The notes: generated by a model from the letters alone, not told the origin. A stretch of DNA of 56,325 nucleotides from Lautropia sp. SCN 69-89 (GCA_001724855.1 MEED01000026.1:1-56325); one strand, 5' to 3'. Positions 10,943-19,299 are shown, counted from the stretch's first letter. Numbers and translations: made by a program.

Positions 10943-12474
10943 ACGCCCAGCTCCTTGAGGTACTGCTTCATGCGCAGGCGCACCTCGGCCAGCTCGCCTT
11001 CCAGGCGCTCGATCTCCTGCTCGACAGCGGCGACGTCGATTTCTTCCTCTTCCTCGAAGGTGTCCACATAGCGCGGGATGTTGAGGTTGAAGTCGTTGTC
11101 GGCGATCTCCTTTAGGCTCGCGACATGGGCGTACTTGTCCACCGGCTGCCGGGCGCGGAATGTGGCGAGCACCTTGGCCATGTGCTCGTCGAGCAGGGCG
11201 TTCTGGTTCTTGCCGCTCTGGTAGTCGCGGCTGGCGTCGATGAATAGCACGTCCTGGCAGTCTTCGCGGGCGCCGCCCTTTTCGCGGGCACGGTCGAAGA
11301 CCAGGATGGCGACCGGAATCGAGGTGGTGGGAAAGAGGTTGCCCGGCAGGCCGATGACGGCGTCGAGCAGGTTCTCCTCGATCAGGGCGCGGCGGATGCG
11401 GCCCTCGGCGCCCACCACCACGGCCACGCGGCCTTCCTGCGGCAGCGCGGTTTCGATCATGTGGGTGATGAAGGCGTAATCACCCTTGGACTTGGGCGGC
11501 AGGCCGCGCCAGAAGCGGCTGTAGCGGTCGGCCTCGACCTCCTGGCCGCCCCATTTGTCGAGACTGAAGGGCGGGTTGGCCACGACCACGTTGAAGCGCA
11601 TCAGGCGGTCGGCCTCCACCAGCGCCGGGCTGTTGAGGGTGTCGCCCCATTCGATGCGGGCGGCGTCCTTGCCATGCAGGAACATGTTCATGCGTGCTAG
11701 CGCCCAGGTGCTGCCGTTGACCTCCTGGCCGAACAGCGCAAAGTCGCGGCTGCCCTGTGCTTCCACCAGCGCGGCGGCTTCGATCAGCAGGCCACCGGCG
11801 CCGCAGGTGGGGTCGCAGATGCGGTCGCCGGCCTTGGGGCCGGCCAGTTGCGCCAGCAGCTTCGATACTTGTTTTGGCGTGTAGAACTCGCCGGCCTTCT
11901 TGCCGGCGTCCGAGGCGAAGCGTTCGATCAGGTAGATGTAGGTGTCGCCGATCACGTCCTCGGACACGCGCGAGGGACGCAGGTCGAGCTTGGCGAAGTC
12001 GCCCAGCAGGTTTTCCAGGCGGCGGTTGCGGTCCTTGGTCTTGCCGAGGTTGGCCTCGGAGTTGAAGTCGATGTTGCGGAACACGCCTTCGAGCTTGGCC
12101 TTGTTGGCCTCCTCGATGTGGTCGAGCACGATGTTGATCAGCTCGCCGAGGTTGGCCGCCTTGCGCCGCTCGTACAGGGCATGAAAATCGGCCAGAAATC
12201 GGTCGGTGACCTCGCCGGTTTTCTCATCCTTGAACTCGACGTAGGGCAGGATGAAGCGCTCGCGCTCCAACTTACGGCGGATGCGCTCCTCGTTGTCGCC
12301 GTATTCCTTTTTGTACTCGGCGTAGTGGTCGGCCCACTGGTCGCTGATGTACTTCAGGAACAGCATCACCAGGATGTAGTCCTTGTACTGCGCCGGATCG
12401 ACGACGCCGCGGAAGGTGTCGCAGGCGGCCCAGGCGGTGTTGTTGACGTCTTGTTGGGTGAGCTGGTCGGTCAT
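10939..12474 (-). CDS. hsdM: Type I restriction-modification methyltransferase HsdM
   Basis: A 511-residue N6-adenine methyltransferase subunit. It has the HsdM N-terminal helical domain (residues 1-150), the SAM-binding motif DPTCGAGG at 221-228, catalytic NPPF at 300-303 and a C-terminal coiled-coil region rich in Glu. It methylates the site chosen by HsdS and, with HsdR, licenses restriction. I chose the ATG at 12474 because it overlaps the preceding half-HsdS stop as ATGA and begins with the conserved MTDQLTQQDVNNTAW. Upstream in-frame sequence reads as low-complexity shadow. All catalytic motifs are intact. Confidence 0.95.
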   Translation of the reverse strand: MTDQLTQQDVNNTAWAACDTFRGVVDPAQYKDYILVMLFLKYISDQWADHYAEYKKEYGDNEERIRRKLERERFILPYVEFKDEKTGEVTDRFLADFHALYERRKAANLGELINIVLDHIEEANKAKLEGVFRNIDFNSEANLGKTKDRNRRLENLLGDFAKLDLRPSRVSEDVIGDTYIYLIERFASDAGKKAGEFYTPKQVSKLLAQLAGPKAGDRICDPTCGAGGLLIEAAALVEAQGSRDFALFGQEVNGSTWALARMNMFLHGKDAARIEWGDTLNSPALVEADRLMRFNVVVANPPFSLDKWGGQEVEADRYSRFWRGLPPKSKGDYAFITHMIETALPQEGRVAVVVGAEGRIRRALIEENLLDAVIGLPGNLFPTTSIPVAILVFDRAREKGGAREDCQDVLFIDASRDYQSGKNQNALLDEHMAKVLATFRARQPVDKYAHVASLKEIADNDFNLNIPRYVDTFEEEEEIDVAAVEQEIERLEGELAEVRLRMKQYLKELGV

Positions 12475-13052
12475 GGGGTGGCCCTTTCTGGGGATGGGTG
12501 GGCAAGCTTCATCAGCATGTGCGTGGTCAGGCGCTGGCGCAGGGTGGCGATGCGGGCCAGCAGTGTTTGTTCTTGTTCGGCCAGGGCGGCTGCCTGCACG
12601 ATGCGTTGCTGTGTGGCCTGCGAAGGCAGCGGCACCTCCAGCGCCTTCAGCGCTTCGGCGCTGATCATCCGCACCGAGGTGCCCTCGGCCAGCGCTGCCA
12701 GTTGGGCCTGCGTGGCCGGCGCGTTGATGTACCAGCACAGGTAGGCGGGCAGCACCTTGTGGGGCCGGATCAGCAGCATCGGCGCCGAGAGCACGGCCGG
12801 GCCGATGCCTTCCAGCACCTGAGCTGCGCCATTGTTGCGACCCCGAGAACGGAACAGCAGGTCGCCCGCACACAGCAGGTGGTGGGTCTTGCCCTTGGGC
12901 AGCGTTACCCGGATCGCTTCTTCGGCGTGCAGCAGGTTGGCGTCGTCGATGTCCTTCATCTGGATCACGGCGACATCGCCCTGCGGGTCGTGCTCGAGAC
13001 GCGACCGGAAGGGGTAGCCCATCTGTACTTCAGCCAGCCCGCCAAGATTCAT
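12471..13052 (-). CDS. Half-size HsdS-like protein, first gene of the defence operon
   Basis: A 193-residue protein equal to one target-recognition domain plus one helical conserved region of HsdS. It opens with LAEVQMGYPFRSRLE, has a DIDDANL segment, and ends with a helix (RIVQAAALAEQEQTLLARI) of the sort that spaces the two domains of HsdS. Half-size S proteins can dimerise into a working specificity subunit, or an extra one could modulate the complex. A full HsdS is also encoded 2.5 kb downstream, so its role is open. It is the first gene behind the promoter at 13092-13120 and overlaps hsdM by 4 nt. Confidence 0.85.
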   Translation of the reverse strand: MNLGGLAEVQMGYPFRSRLEHDPQGDVAVIQMKDIDDANLLHAEEAIRVTLPKGKTHHLLCAGDLLFRSRGRNNGAAQVLEGIGPAVLSAPMLLIRPHKVLPAYLCWYINAPATQAQLAALAEGTSVRMISAEALKALEVPLPSQATQQRIVQAAALAEQEQTLLARIATLRQRLTTHMLMKLAHPSPERATP

Positions 13053-13060
13053 GTTTGCAA

Positions 13061-13138
13061 AAACGCCGTTACGACAATCATCATGGGCGCCATCTTAGAT
13101 GGCCACATTCTGCCTGTCAATTAAAAGTAACGACGTTT
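13061..13138 (-). promoter_or_regulatory. Defence-operon promoter with flanking inverted repeats
   Basis: On the minus strand TTGACA (13120-13115) is followed by a 17-bp spacer and TAAGAT (13097-13092), close to a sigma-70 consensus. It lies about 40 bp upstream of the first start codon (13052). A 12-bp inverted repeat with one mismatch brackets it (13061-13072 AAACGCCGTTAC and 13127-13138 GTAACGACGTTT). A smaller palindrome (GCCATC-TTA-GATGGC) covers the -10 box. The palindromes suggest a repressor or control-protein site; no regulator gene is identified. Confidence 0.75.
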
Positions 13139-13637
13139 CTACAAAGTGTGGTGTTGGCTGTCTGGGCCGGGATGGCAAGAATGGGGTAAACAGTGAACTC
13201 GTTGCCCCATTCAGAGCGCGGCTTACCCTGTTCGCCTTCGAGGCAGGTCGCGACCCCCAAGTGCAAACCGCAAACCCTGCAAACCTTGGTTTGCACCCTC
13301 ACGGTAGACGAGCAGCGCGCTCGCGCCCCCCGTATAGGAATCTGGCCAGGAAGGACCCGTGCCGTCTCGCCGGGGCATCGTTCCCATGTCCGGCCTGTCA
13401 TTGGCATCGAGGGAGGTGAGCATTCCCGATGCTCACCCTCTCTCTTTAGAGAGGAATCGCCGGGAACCGGGAAAGTGGCGTCGTTGCTGGGTTTGCGCGT
13501 TCCCGCCCCCATCCGGGAACGGTTTGGACCGGGAACGCTGGAATCCCGCGCCAGGCTTGAGTTTGCCGTTCCCACCCGGCCCTGCGTTCCCGGTCGGGAA
13601 GTGGGAAGTCGGGAACGGATGCCTGCTCCGGAAATGC
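13139..13637. repeat. Repeat-rich intergenic region between the defence operon and the primase
   Basis: About 500 bp without a convincing gene. It contains three direct GCAAACC copies (from 13263, 13270 and 13279) and one inverted copy, which makes an 8-bp palindrome at 13278-13295. Two further hairpins are at 13415-13437 (9-bp perfect stem) and 13437-13454 (7-bp stem). There are eight copies of GGGAAC or its complement at 13380, 13462, 13499, 13515, 13531, 13568, 13586 and 13611. The pattern looks like iterons of an origin or of a multi-site operator and lies directly 3' of the primase gene. Open frames here have no recognisable domain. Confidence 0.6.
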
Positions 13638-15779
13638 TCATGCCTGACCCCGTTGGCCCGTGGTCGAGCGCCTCAGGTGCCCGGTGACGAAGGCCGCCTC
13701 GCCGCTGGCCATGGGGCCATCCGGCACGTCCAGCCACTTCACCAGCTTCGAGCCATCGACCATGGCCATGACCAGTTCCTCCCGGTCGAGCAGCGTGCCG
13801 ACCCACTCGGCCAGCCGGTGCTTGCCGATGGCGTGGAAGGCTTCCGGTAGTTCGTGACGGCGCTCGTAGACGCCGTTGCCGCCGGTCTTGGTGTAGGGCT
13901 TGCCTTCAGCGGCGGCCCGCGCGATGGCGGCCTTCAGGTCCGGAAGCAGATCGACGTCGGTCTGGCGGGCGCGGACCAGGGCATCGCTGCGGTCCACTAG
14001 CAGGCCACGGCTGTCACGCAGAAAGGTGGTCACCCGCAGATTGGCGCGGCCATTGGCCTTGACCACGCCGCCCATCACCACCCGGCCGCGCTCGAAGGGC
14101 TCGGCCAGCGCCTTGCAGATCGCCTTGGCCTGATCCTCCTTCGGGTTCCACAGCGCGTAGACCGAGCGCACGCCATCGACCAGGCCGCCGGTGCCCCGGA
14201 TCGCTTCGCGGGCTTGCTCCGGCGTCGAGGCCTCGCGCTTGGCGAAGTGGTGAGAGACGATCATCGAGGCGCCGGTGCTGGCGGCCAGTGCGGCCAGCCG
14301 GGAGCAGACGAACTGCGCGTTCTCCGGTACGTTCAGATCCAGCGCGCACAGCGGCTGCAACGGATCGAGGATGATCAGTCGCAGTCCGGCTAGCGTGGTC
14401 AGTTGCTGTTCCAGCGCCAACCACGCCGGGGTAGTCGAGGGGCCTCGTGTTGCCGGATCGGGCGCGAACAGTGGTATCGCGCCGCCGGCATCGGGCAGCG
14501 GCAGCACGTAGAGCCGGTCCGGAATCGGACCCAGGGCGTTCAGGCGGTTGTGGACCTCGATGGCGTCATCCTCGGCGGTGACATAGATCGCCACGCCCTG
14601 GCCGGCGAGCGCGCCGCCGAACAGCATTGGCGCATCGGCCCAGACGCCATCAAAGGCCGCTACCTCGCGGGCCAGTGCCAGTAGCAGGAAGGATTTGCCG
14701 ACACCGCCACCGGCGGCGACCAGCGCGGCCTGAGCCAGCGGGAACACACCTTCGATCAACCAGCGCCGGGGTTGCGGGTCGCCGGTGAAGCGTTCGCGGG
14801 CTCGCCATTGCGTTATCTCGAATGGTTGGTGGGGCTGGTCGTTGGTGACCGGCACCGCGTTGGTCAGCAGGGCTTGAACATCAGCGCCCTCGGCCACAGC
14901 ATCGGCGGCATCCCACTTCTGCGGCTTGTCATCGGGAACGTGGATGCGCCGCACCTTCGCGCCGATGACCAGCAGTTTCGGGATCACTGAGTTGGCGTAT
15001 CTGGCACCGGCCTCGTCGTTGTCCGGCCACACGATGACGGTCTTGCCGGCAAGCGGCGACCAGTCGGTCTTGGCGAGGGCTGTGGCAGCGCCGCCCATGG
15101 CGGTCGTGGCGACGATGCCAAGCTGCATCAACGCATCGGCGCATTTCTCGCCCTCGACCAGCACGACGGTATCGGCCTTTGCCACTGCAGGCAGGTGGTA
15201 GAGCGGGCGCGGGTCGGGCATTCGCGTCTGGCGGGAGGCGACATCCCACGGCCGGTATTGCTTCCCCTCGGGCGTGTCGTAACGGTACACGCAGGCCAGC
15301 AAATCGCCGTCGGCGCTGCGGTAGTCCCACTTCGCGGTGTGCGGGCCGAGCGTGTCATGGGTGGCGGACGACTTGGACGGTGCCGGGATGAACGAGGTCG
15401 GCACCACCAGCCAATCACCGACGTCATCGAGAAGCTCCCCGAAGTCGCGCGGCACCGCAAAGCCCCGCGCCGCCGCCCACAGTGCCAGCACGTCGCCGGA
15501 TTCGCCGGTGGCGAAGTCGATCCATACCCCGCGCTTCGGGCCTTCGAGTTCGATAACCAGGCTGTCGCCGGCATCGCCTTGTACATTGCCGACCACGAAG
15601 CGCGTACCCTGGCGCTTGCCGTTCGGGAACAGGTACATCAGCACGGCTTCGAGCTGATCGAGCAGGCGGGCGCGCAGCTCGTCCTTGTCGTGGCGTCGCT
15701 CGATACGGTCGGGCGCGTCGTTGAAGTCGAAGAAGGGATGGGGCGGAACGTTGATCGCGTCGATTGCGGCGGTGCTCAT
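13638..15779 (-). CDS. Island primase-helicase (Toprim plus RecA-like ATPase)
   Basis: A 713-residue protein for autonomous replication of the island. The N-terminal region (1-195) is of the kind found in phage and plasmid primases. A Toprim domain follows, with catalytic E209 (VLVEGEKCADAL) and the WPDNDEAG motif at 251-258. A RecA-like ATPase has its P-loop GGGVGKS at 357-363 and a Walker B-like LIILDPL. The C-terminal part probably binds DNA. The start overlaps the previous stop as ATGA. The fusion is typical of primases on integrative elements and satellites. The repeat-rich region just downstream may be its origin (inference). Confidence 0.82.
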   Translation of the reverse strand: MSTAAIDAINVPPHPFFDFNDAPDRIERRHDKDELRARLLDQLEAVLMYLFPNGKRQGTRFVVGNVQGDAGDSLVIELEGPKRGVWIDFATGESGDVLALWAAARGFAVPRDFGELLDDVGDWLVVPTSFIPAPSKSSATHDTLGPHTAKWDYRSADGDLLACVYRYDTPEGKQYRPWDVASRQTRMPDPRPLYHLPAVAKADTVVLVEGEKCADALMQLGIVATTAMGGAATALAKTDWSPLAGKTVIVWPDNDEAGARYANSVIPKLLVIGAKVRRIHVPDDKPQKWDAADAVAEGADVQALLTNAVPVTNDQPHQPFEITQWRARERFTGDPQPRRWLIEGVFPLAQAALVAAGGGVGKSFLLLALAREVAAFDGVWADAPMLFGGALAGQGVAIYVTAEDDAIEVHNRLNALGPIPDRLYVLPLPDAGGAIPLFAPDPATRGPSTTPAWLALEQQLTTLAGLRLIILDPLQPLCALDLNVPENAQFVCSRLAALAASTGASMIVSHHFAKREASTPEQAREAIRGTGGLVDGVRSVYALWNPKEDQAKAICKALAEPFERGRVVMGGVVKANGRANLRVTTFLRDSRGLLVDRSDALVRARQTDVDLLPDLKAAIARAAAEGKPYTKTGGNGVYERRHELPEAFHAIGKHRLAEWVGTLLDREELVMAMVDGSKLVKWLDVPDGPMASGEAAFVTGHLRRSTTGQRGQA

Positions 15780-16024
15780 TGGGTGTGCTCCCCGTCGAGC
15801 CGCGCCTTGAACCAGTCGCCGTTGGCGCGCACGCAGTAGTAGGAACGCCCCGGTCCGGTGTGTTGGGTGTCGGGCACGATCCAGAGTTCCTCGTCAGCGT
15901 CATAGCGCCAGCTGCCGGGGCCGAACATCTTGTCGAGCACCGGCTCGATGCCGTGCCGGGCGATGTGGGCGCGCAGTTGCCGCGTCATGCGTTCGCGCTC
16001 CCGGCGCTGCTGGCGGTTCATCAT
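15776..16024 (-). CDS. Small basic protein between the AlpA-like regulator and the primase
   Basis: An 82-residue protein with an Arg-rich N terminus (NRQQRRERERMTRQLRAHI) followed by a compact region that includes MFGPGSWRYDADEELWIV. I do not recognise a family. The ATG at 16024 is chosen because it overlaps the regulator stop (16021) as ATGA; the stop likewise overlaps the primase start. It is therefore the middle gene of a tightly coupled three-gene replication operon and may assist the primase. Upstream starts (up to 16060) would lie inside the regulator gene. Confidence 0.65.
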   Translation of the reverse strand: MMNRQQRRERERMTRQLRAHIARHGIEPVLDKMFGPGSWRYDADEELWIVPDTQHTGPGRSYYCVRANGDWFKARLDGEHTQ

Positions 16025-16245
16025 GCCCATACCTCGCGCGGTCGATCGCCGGCGGTGCACCGGCGGGTGCGTTCGCGTTCGTGCGCTTCGATCTCGGCCA
16101 GGCTGTAGAGCACGCGGCTGCCGAGCTTGAGGAACGCCGGTCCGGTGCCGAGCATCCGCCAGCGTTCGAGGGTTTTTTCAGACAAGCCCCAGCGCGCGGC
16201 AAGCTGACGCGGGCTGAGCAGTTCGGTGGGTGGCAAGGGTTTCAT
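16021..16245 (-). CDS. AlpA/excisionase-like helix-turn-helix regulator
   Basis: A 74-residue DNA-binding protein with a MerR-like winged helix (LLSPRQLAARWGLSEKTLERWRMLGTG is the helix-turn-helix part, about residues 9-35) and the GSRVLYSLAEIEAHE wing and helix. It is typical of the AlpA and excisionase-like regulators that head the replication block of integrative islands. It probably controls the primase operon and/or acts as a directionality factor for the recombinase. It is the first gene of the minus-strand block starting in the divergent region 16246-16586. Confidence 0.82.
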   Translation of the reverse strand: MKPLPPTELLSPRQLAARWGLSEKTLERWRMLGTGPAFLKLGSRVLYSLAEIEAHERERTRRCTAGDRPREVWA

Positions 16246-16586
16246 GTGACGGCTCCCGTTCGGTGGGTGGTGCCCGCAGCGGCCCTCGCTGGGGCTCGGT
16301 GACACCTGATGAACAGGATTCTTCGCGGTGTGCGCCGTTGCAGCAATGACGCGCGGGGCGCTGAACTCCGCACCCGTGCGCATGTGTTCGATGTGCTTCG
16401 AGCTTCGACGCAATTTCATGTCCGGGCGCGCGGCAGTGCGCATCAGCCCGCACCCGTCATCGGCCCGCCGCGTTCGCCCGCCGCGCCCTGATCGACCAAA
16501 CCAGTCTCTGGCAGCGACCATTTCGACAGTGCGAAACGGTCGCTGCGACGTGGTGTCGTGGCGATGCCAACCCCAGGAGCTCGCCC
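16246..16586. promoter_or_regulatory. Divergent control region with a 15-bp inverted repeat
   Basis: This 341-bp gap separates the minus-strand replication genes from the plus-strand recombination genes, so it must hold promoters for both, although I see no clear -35/-10 pair. The striking element is an inverted repeat, GCAGCGACCATTTCG at 16511-16525 and CGAAACGGTCGCTGC at 16532-16546, with one mismatch and a 6-nt loop. It lies 40 bp upstream of the coiled-coil gene. It may be the operator of the AlpA-like regulator, or a nick or recombination site. Confidence 0.45.
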
Positions 16587-17429
16587 ATGAAATCGAACCC
16601 TTCACGCCGTCAGGCATCCACCAGTTACCTCGACACCCTGCGCAGCGAATTCGACGCATTGACCCAGCAGTTGCAAGAAGCAGAAGCTGCCGCCAGCACC
16701 GCACAGCAGGAAGCCGATGCCAAACGTCGCGCCTATCACGAACTCGAAAAACGCTCGAACTCCACACACTGGTCGGTGACCGAGCAGCGCCTGTTCCGGG
16801 AGAAGAACCATCTCGAAGCAGTCGCCCGACAACTGCAGCAGGATCTGGTGCCACTGCGTGAAGAACACGCCCGGCTGAAGCGCAAGGTCCAGGCGCCCGC
16901 CCAGTGGGAGGCAGCGCGCGTCGAGATGGCTGCGCTGACGGACCGGCGCACGGCGCTGGCCCAGGAGATCAGCAAGGCCAGGACGCTGCAGACACAGCTC
17001 GATGCCCGCATCGAGGCCGTGGAGCAGCAGATCGCCAGCGACACCCAGTCCACCGCAAGTCGTCTCATCAATGCCGGTGAGCTGACCGCGCTCCCGGCTG
17101 CGCTCGCCTCACTGCACGCGGAACTGACCGCCACCCGCCACACCCGCGACGAAGTAGCACGCCGCATCCAGACCCTGCAGGCCGAGCATGACGCCTTGCC
17201 GGACCAGATTCGTCTGGCGCGCGACAGCTATCGGGGCGCACAGGCCATCGTGGCCGAGCTCGAACTTCACGAGCAGTTGCCGGCCTTTATCGGCGTGATC
17301 GCTCGGGCGGCGGTGGCCCGGCGCCGGGCGGGGTTCACGCGGGAGCAGGGACGGTACGAGATCGAGATCCCCGTGGAGGCCCTGGAGGCGGCCAGTACCG
17401 CGCTGGACGCCGAACTTTCGGCCGGCTGA
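16587..17429 (+). CDS. Coiled-coil protein of the island recombination block
   Basis: A 280-residue protein that is mostly heptad-like coiled coil from about residue 15 to 230 (rich in Ala, Gln, Glu and Arg), ending in a short globular tail (EIEIPVEALEAASTALDA). I do not recognise a family. No signal peptide or membrane segment is present, so it should be cytoplasmic. AGGAG lies about 7 nt upstream of the ATG at 16587. It leads a plus-strand group with the DUF2924 and recombinase genes, about 70 bp ahead of the former. A structural or DNA-organising role is conceivable but not shown. Confidence 0.65.
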   Translation: MKSNPSRRQASTSYLDTLRSEFDALTQQLQEAEAAASTAQQEADAKRRAYHELEKRSNSTHWSVTEQRLFREKNHLEAVARQLQQDLVPLREEHARLKRKVQAPAQWEAARVEMAALTDRRTALAQEISKARTLQTQLDARIEAVEQQIASDTQSTASRLINAGELTALPAALASLHAELTATRHTRDEVARRIQTLQAEHDALPDQIRLARDSYRGAQAIVAELELHEQLPAFIGVIARAAVARRRAGFTREQGRYEIEIPVEALEAASTALDAELSAG

Positions 17430-17500
17430 GAGGGGTTTCGCCTTGGCTTCTGCCCGCCACAGCGCGTTCATCGACCTGTCTCAACCACAGGAGTAAACCG

Positions 17501-17962
17501 ATGACTGAAACCGCAATGAACGACAGCATCAGCGCGCAGGTGGCGGCGCTGCCCGGCCTGCCCATGAAAGCCCTTTGGGCGCTGTGGGATGCGCACTTCC
17601 CGCGCCGCCCCGCCCACACCAACCGCCACTACGTGGAGTCGCGCCTGGCCTACCGGCTGCAGGAACAGGCCTACGGGCCGCTGCCGGCGGGCGTGCGCCG
17701 CTATCTGGTGGAACGCGGTGCGCAGTTCTCGAAGATCCAGCAGGCCGGACGAGGCACGGAATGCCATCTGATGCCCGGCACGGTGCTGGTGCGCGAATGG
17801 GACGAGCGCGAGTACCGGGTCACCGTCACCGCCGATGGTCTGTACGAACTCAACGGCCAGCGCTTCAAAAGCCTGTCGGCGGCGGCGCGCCACATCACCG
17901 GCACCCAGTGGTCGGGCCCGAAATTCTTCGGGCTCAAAGCGGGCAAGGGAGGCAAACGATGA
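17501..17962 (+). CDS. DUF2924 domain protein
   Basis: A 153-residue basic protein matching DUF2924, with the typical start (MKALWALWDAHFPRRP, then YVESRLAYRLQEQAYG) and end (SLSAAARHITGTQWSGPKFFGL). Members are nearly always encoded immediately before a serine recombinase on phage- or island-derived elements, and this is the case here: its stop overlaps the recombinase start as ATGA. The role is unknown; a DNA-binding partner of the recombinase is plausible. An AGGAG site about 9 nt upstream supports the ATG at 17501. Confidence 0.85.
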   Translation: MTETAMNDSISAQVAALPGLPMKALWALWDAHFPRRPAHTNRHYVESRLAYRLQEQAYGPLPAGVRRYLVERGAQFSKIQQAGRGTECHLMPGTVLVREWDEREYRVTVTADGLYELNGQRFKSLSAAARHITGTQWSGPKFFGLKAGKGGKR

Positions 17963-19299
17963 GCATTGCCATCCTGGCCTCACCCAAGCGCTGCGCGGTG
18001 TACTGCCGCGTCTCCAGCGACGAACGCCTCGACCAGTCCTTCAACTCCATCGATGCCCAGAAGGAAGCCGGCCACGCCTTCATCAAGAGCCAGACCCACG
18101 AGGGCTGGATTGCGGTAGCGGACGACTACGACGACGGTGGCTTCTCCGGCGGCAACATGGACCGACCCGCACTCAAGCGTCTGCTGGCCGACATCGAAGC
18201 CGGCCGCATCGACATCGTGGTGGTCTACAAGATCGACCGGCTCAGCCGCTCGCTGGCCGACTTCGCGCGCATGGTGGAGGTGTTCGACCGCTGCGGCGTG
18301 AGCTTCAGCGCCGTCACCCAGCAGATCAACTCGGCCACCTCGATGGGGCGGCTGATGCTGAACGTGCTTCTGTCCTTCGCCCAGTTCGAGCGCGAGGTCA
18401 CTGGCGAGCGTATCCGCGACAAGATAGCTGCCAGCAAGGCCAAGGGCATGTGGATGGGCGGGCCGCTGCCACTGGGCTACGACGTGCAGAACCGCCTGCT
18501 CGTCGTCAACGAGGCCGAGGCTACCGTGGTGCGGCGCATCTTCGCGGACTTCGCCCGCGATCGCTCGACCACCCACATGGTGCGCAACTACGCGGCTGAA
18601 GGCATCCGCACCAAGACGGGCCGCACCTTCTGCAAGCAGTCGATCTACAAGCTGCTGCACAACCGCATGTACCTCGGTGAGATCGTCCACAAGGGGCGCT
18701 ACTACCCGGGGCAGCATCCGCCGATCCTGACAAGGGCACAGTGGCAGGCCGCCCACGACGTGCTGGCCCAGACCGCCGAGGAACGGCGTGCGGCGGTCGC
18801 CACCGACGGGCGCGGTTTGCCGCTGCTGCGCGGACTGATCTTCACCACCAGCGGCGAGCGGCTGATCCCGACCCGCACGACCAAGAAGGGTCAGTGCTAC
18901 CGCTACTACACGCCGGCCAAGGACCGCCACTACGGGGCGGGCGCCTCCAACTTCGGCAGCCTGCCGGCTGAATCCATCGAGGCGCTGGTGGTCGAGCAGG
19001 TCTGCCAGGTGCTGCGCGCGCCGGAGAGCGTGCAAGCGGTGTGGGACCGGGTACGCGAGAGCGGGCTCGATCTCGACCAGGCACGGGTGGTGGTGCCGAT
19101 GCGCCAGCTCGCCGCCGTCTGGCCCTCGCTGTTCCCGGCCGAGCAACGCCGCCTGGCGCAACTGCTGATCGAGCGCGTGCTGATCGGCAACGACGGGCTG
19201 GAGATCCTCTGGCGCGACGCCGGATGGGTGGAACTGATCGACGAACTGCGCCCCAACAGCATCGGCGCGGAACTGGCGGAAGTGGAGATGACGGTATGA
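17959..19299 (+). CDS. Serine recombinase (resolvase/recombinase family)
   Basis: A 446-residue site-specific recombinase. The N-terminal resolvase domain (about 10-155) has the CRVSS motif with nucleophile S19, the KIDRLSRS motif and FEREVTGERI. The recombinase domain follows (about 165-290, GYDVQN onward and the KQSIYKLLHNRMYLG segment). The usual zinc-ribbon part (about 290-345) is present as a fold-like stretch but has almost no cysteines (only the one in GQCYRYY). The C-terminal helices are shorter than in large phage integrases. It is the likely integrase of this island and sits next to ssrA. The ATG at 17959 overlaps the DUF2924 stop. Confidence 0.9.
   Translation: MSIAILASPKRCAVYCRVSSDERLDQSFNSIDAQKEAGHAFIKSQTHEGWIAVADDYDDGGFSGGNMDRPALKRLLADIEAGRIDIVVVYKIDRLSRSLADFARMVEVFDRCGVSFSAVTQQINSATSMGRLMLNVLLSFAQFEREVTGERIRDKIAASKAKGMWMGGPLPLGYDVQNRLLVVNEAEATVVRRIFADFARDRSTTHMVRNYAAEGIRTKTGRTFCKQSIYKLLHNRMYLGEIVHKGRYYPGQHPPILTRAQWQAAHDVLAQTAEERRAAVATDGRGLPLLRGLIFTTSGERLIPTRTTKKGQCYRYYTPAKDRHYGAGASNFGSLPAESIEALVVEQVCQVLRAPESVQAVWDRVRESGLDLDQARVVVPMRQLAAVWPSLFPAEQRRLAQLLIERVLIGNDGLEILWRDAGWVELIDELRPNSIGAELAEVEMTV

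Noticed and set aside
10939-12873. Long N-terminal extension of HsdM (133 extra residues)
   Set aside because: The extension lies within the half-HsdS gene in another frame and is low-complexity; the conserved start MTDQLTQQD with ATGA overlap is preferred.
13263-13295. GCAAACC repeats considered as the start of a CRISPR array
   Set aside because: Units are 7 bp with 0-2 bp spacing and no spacer-sized gaps; no cas genes are present.
13117-13806. Minus-strand and plus-strand frames of 160-230 codons in the repeat region and primase end
   Set aside because: They overlap the primase C terminus, are built from the GGGAAC repeats and have no recognisable domain or ribosome site.
17575-18100. Extended start for the serine recombinase, 128 codons upstream
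   Set aside because: The extension lies inside the DUF2924 gene in another frame; the ATG at 17959 with ATGA overlap begins just before the catalytic domain.
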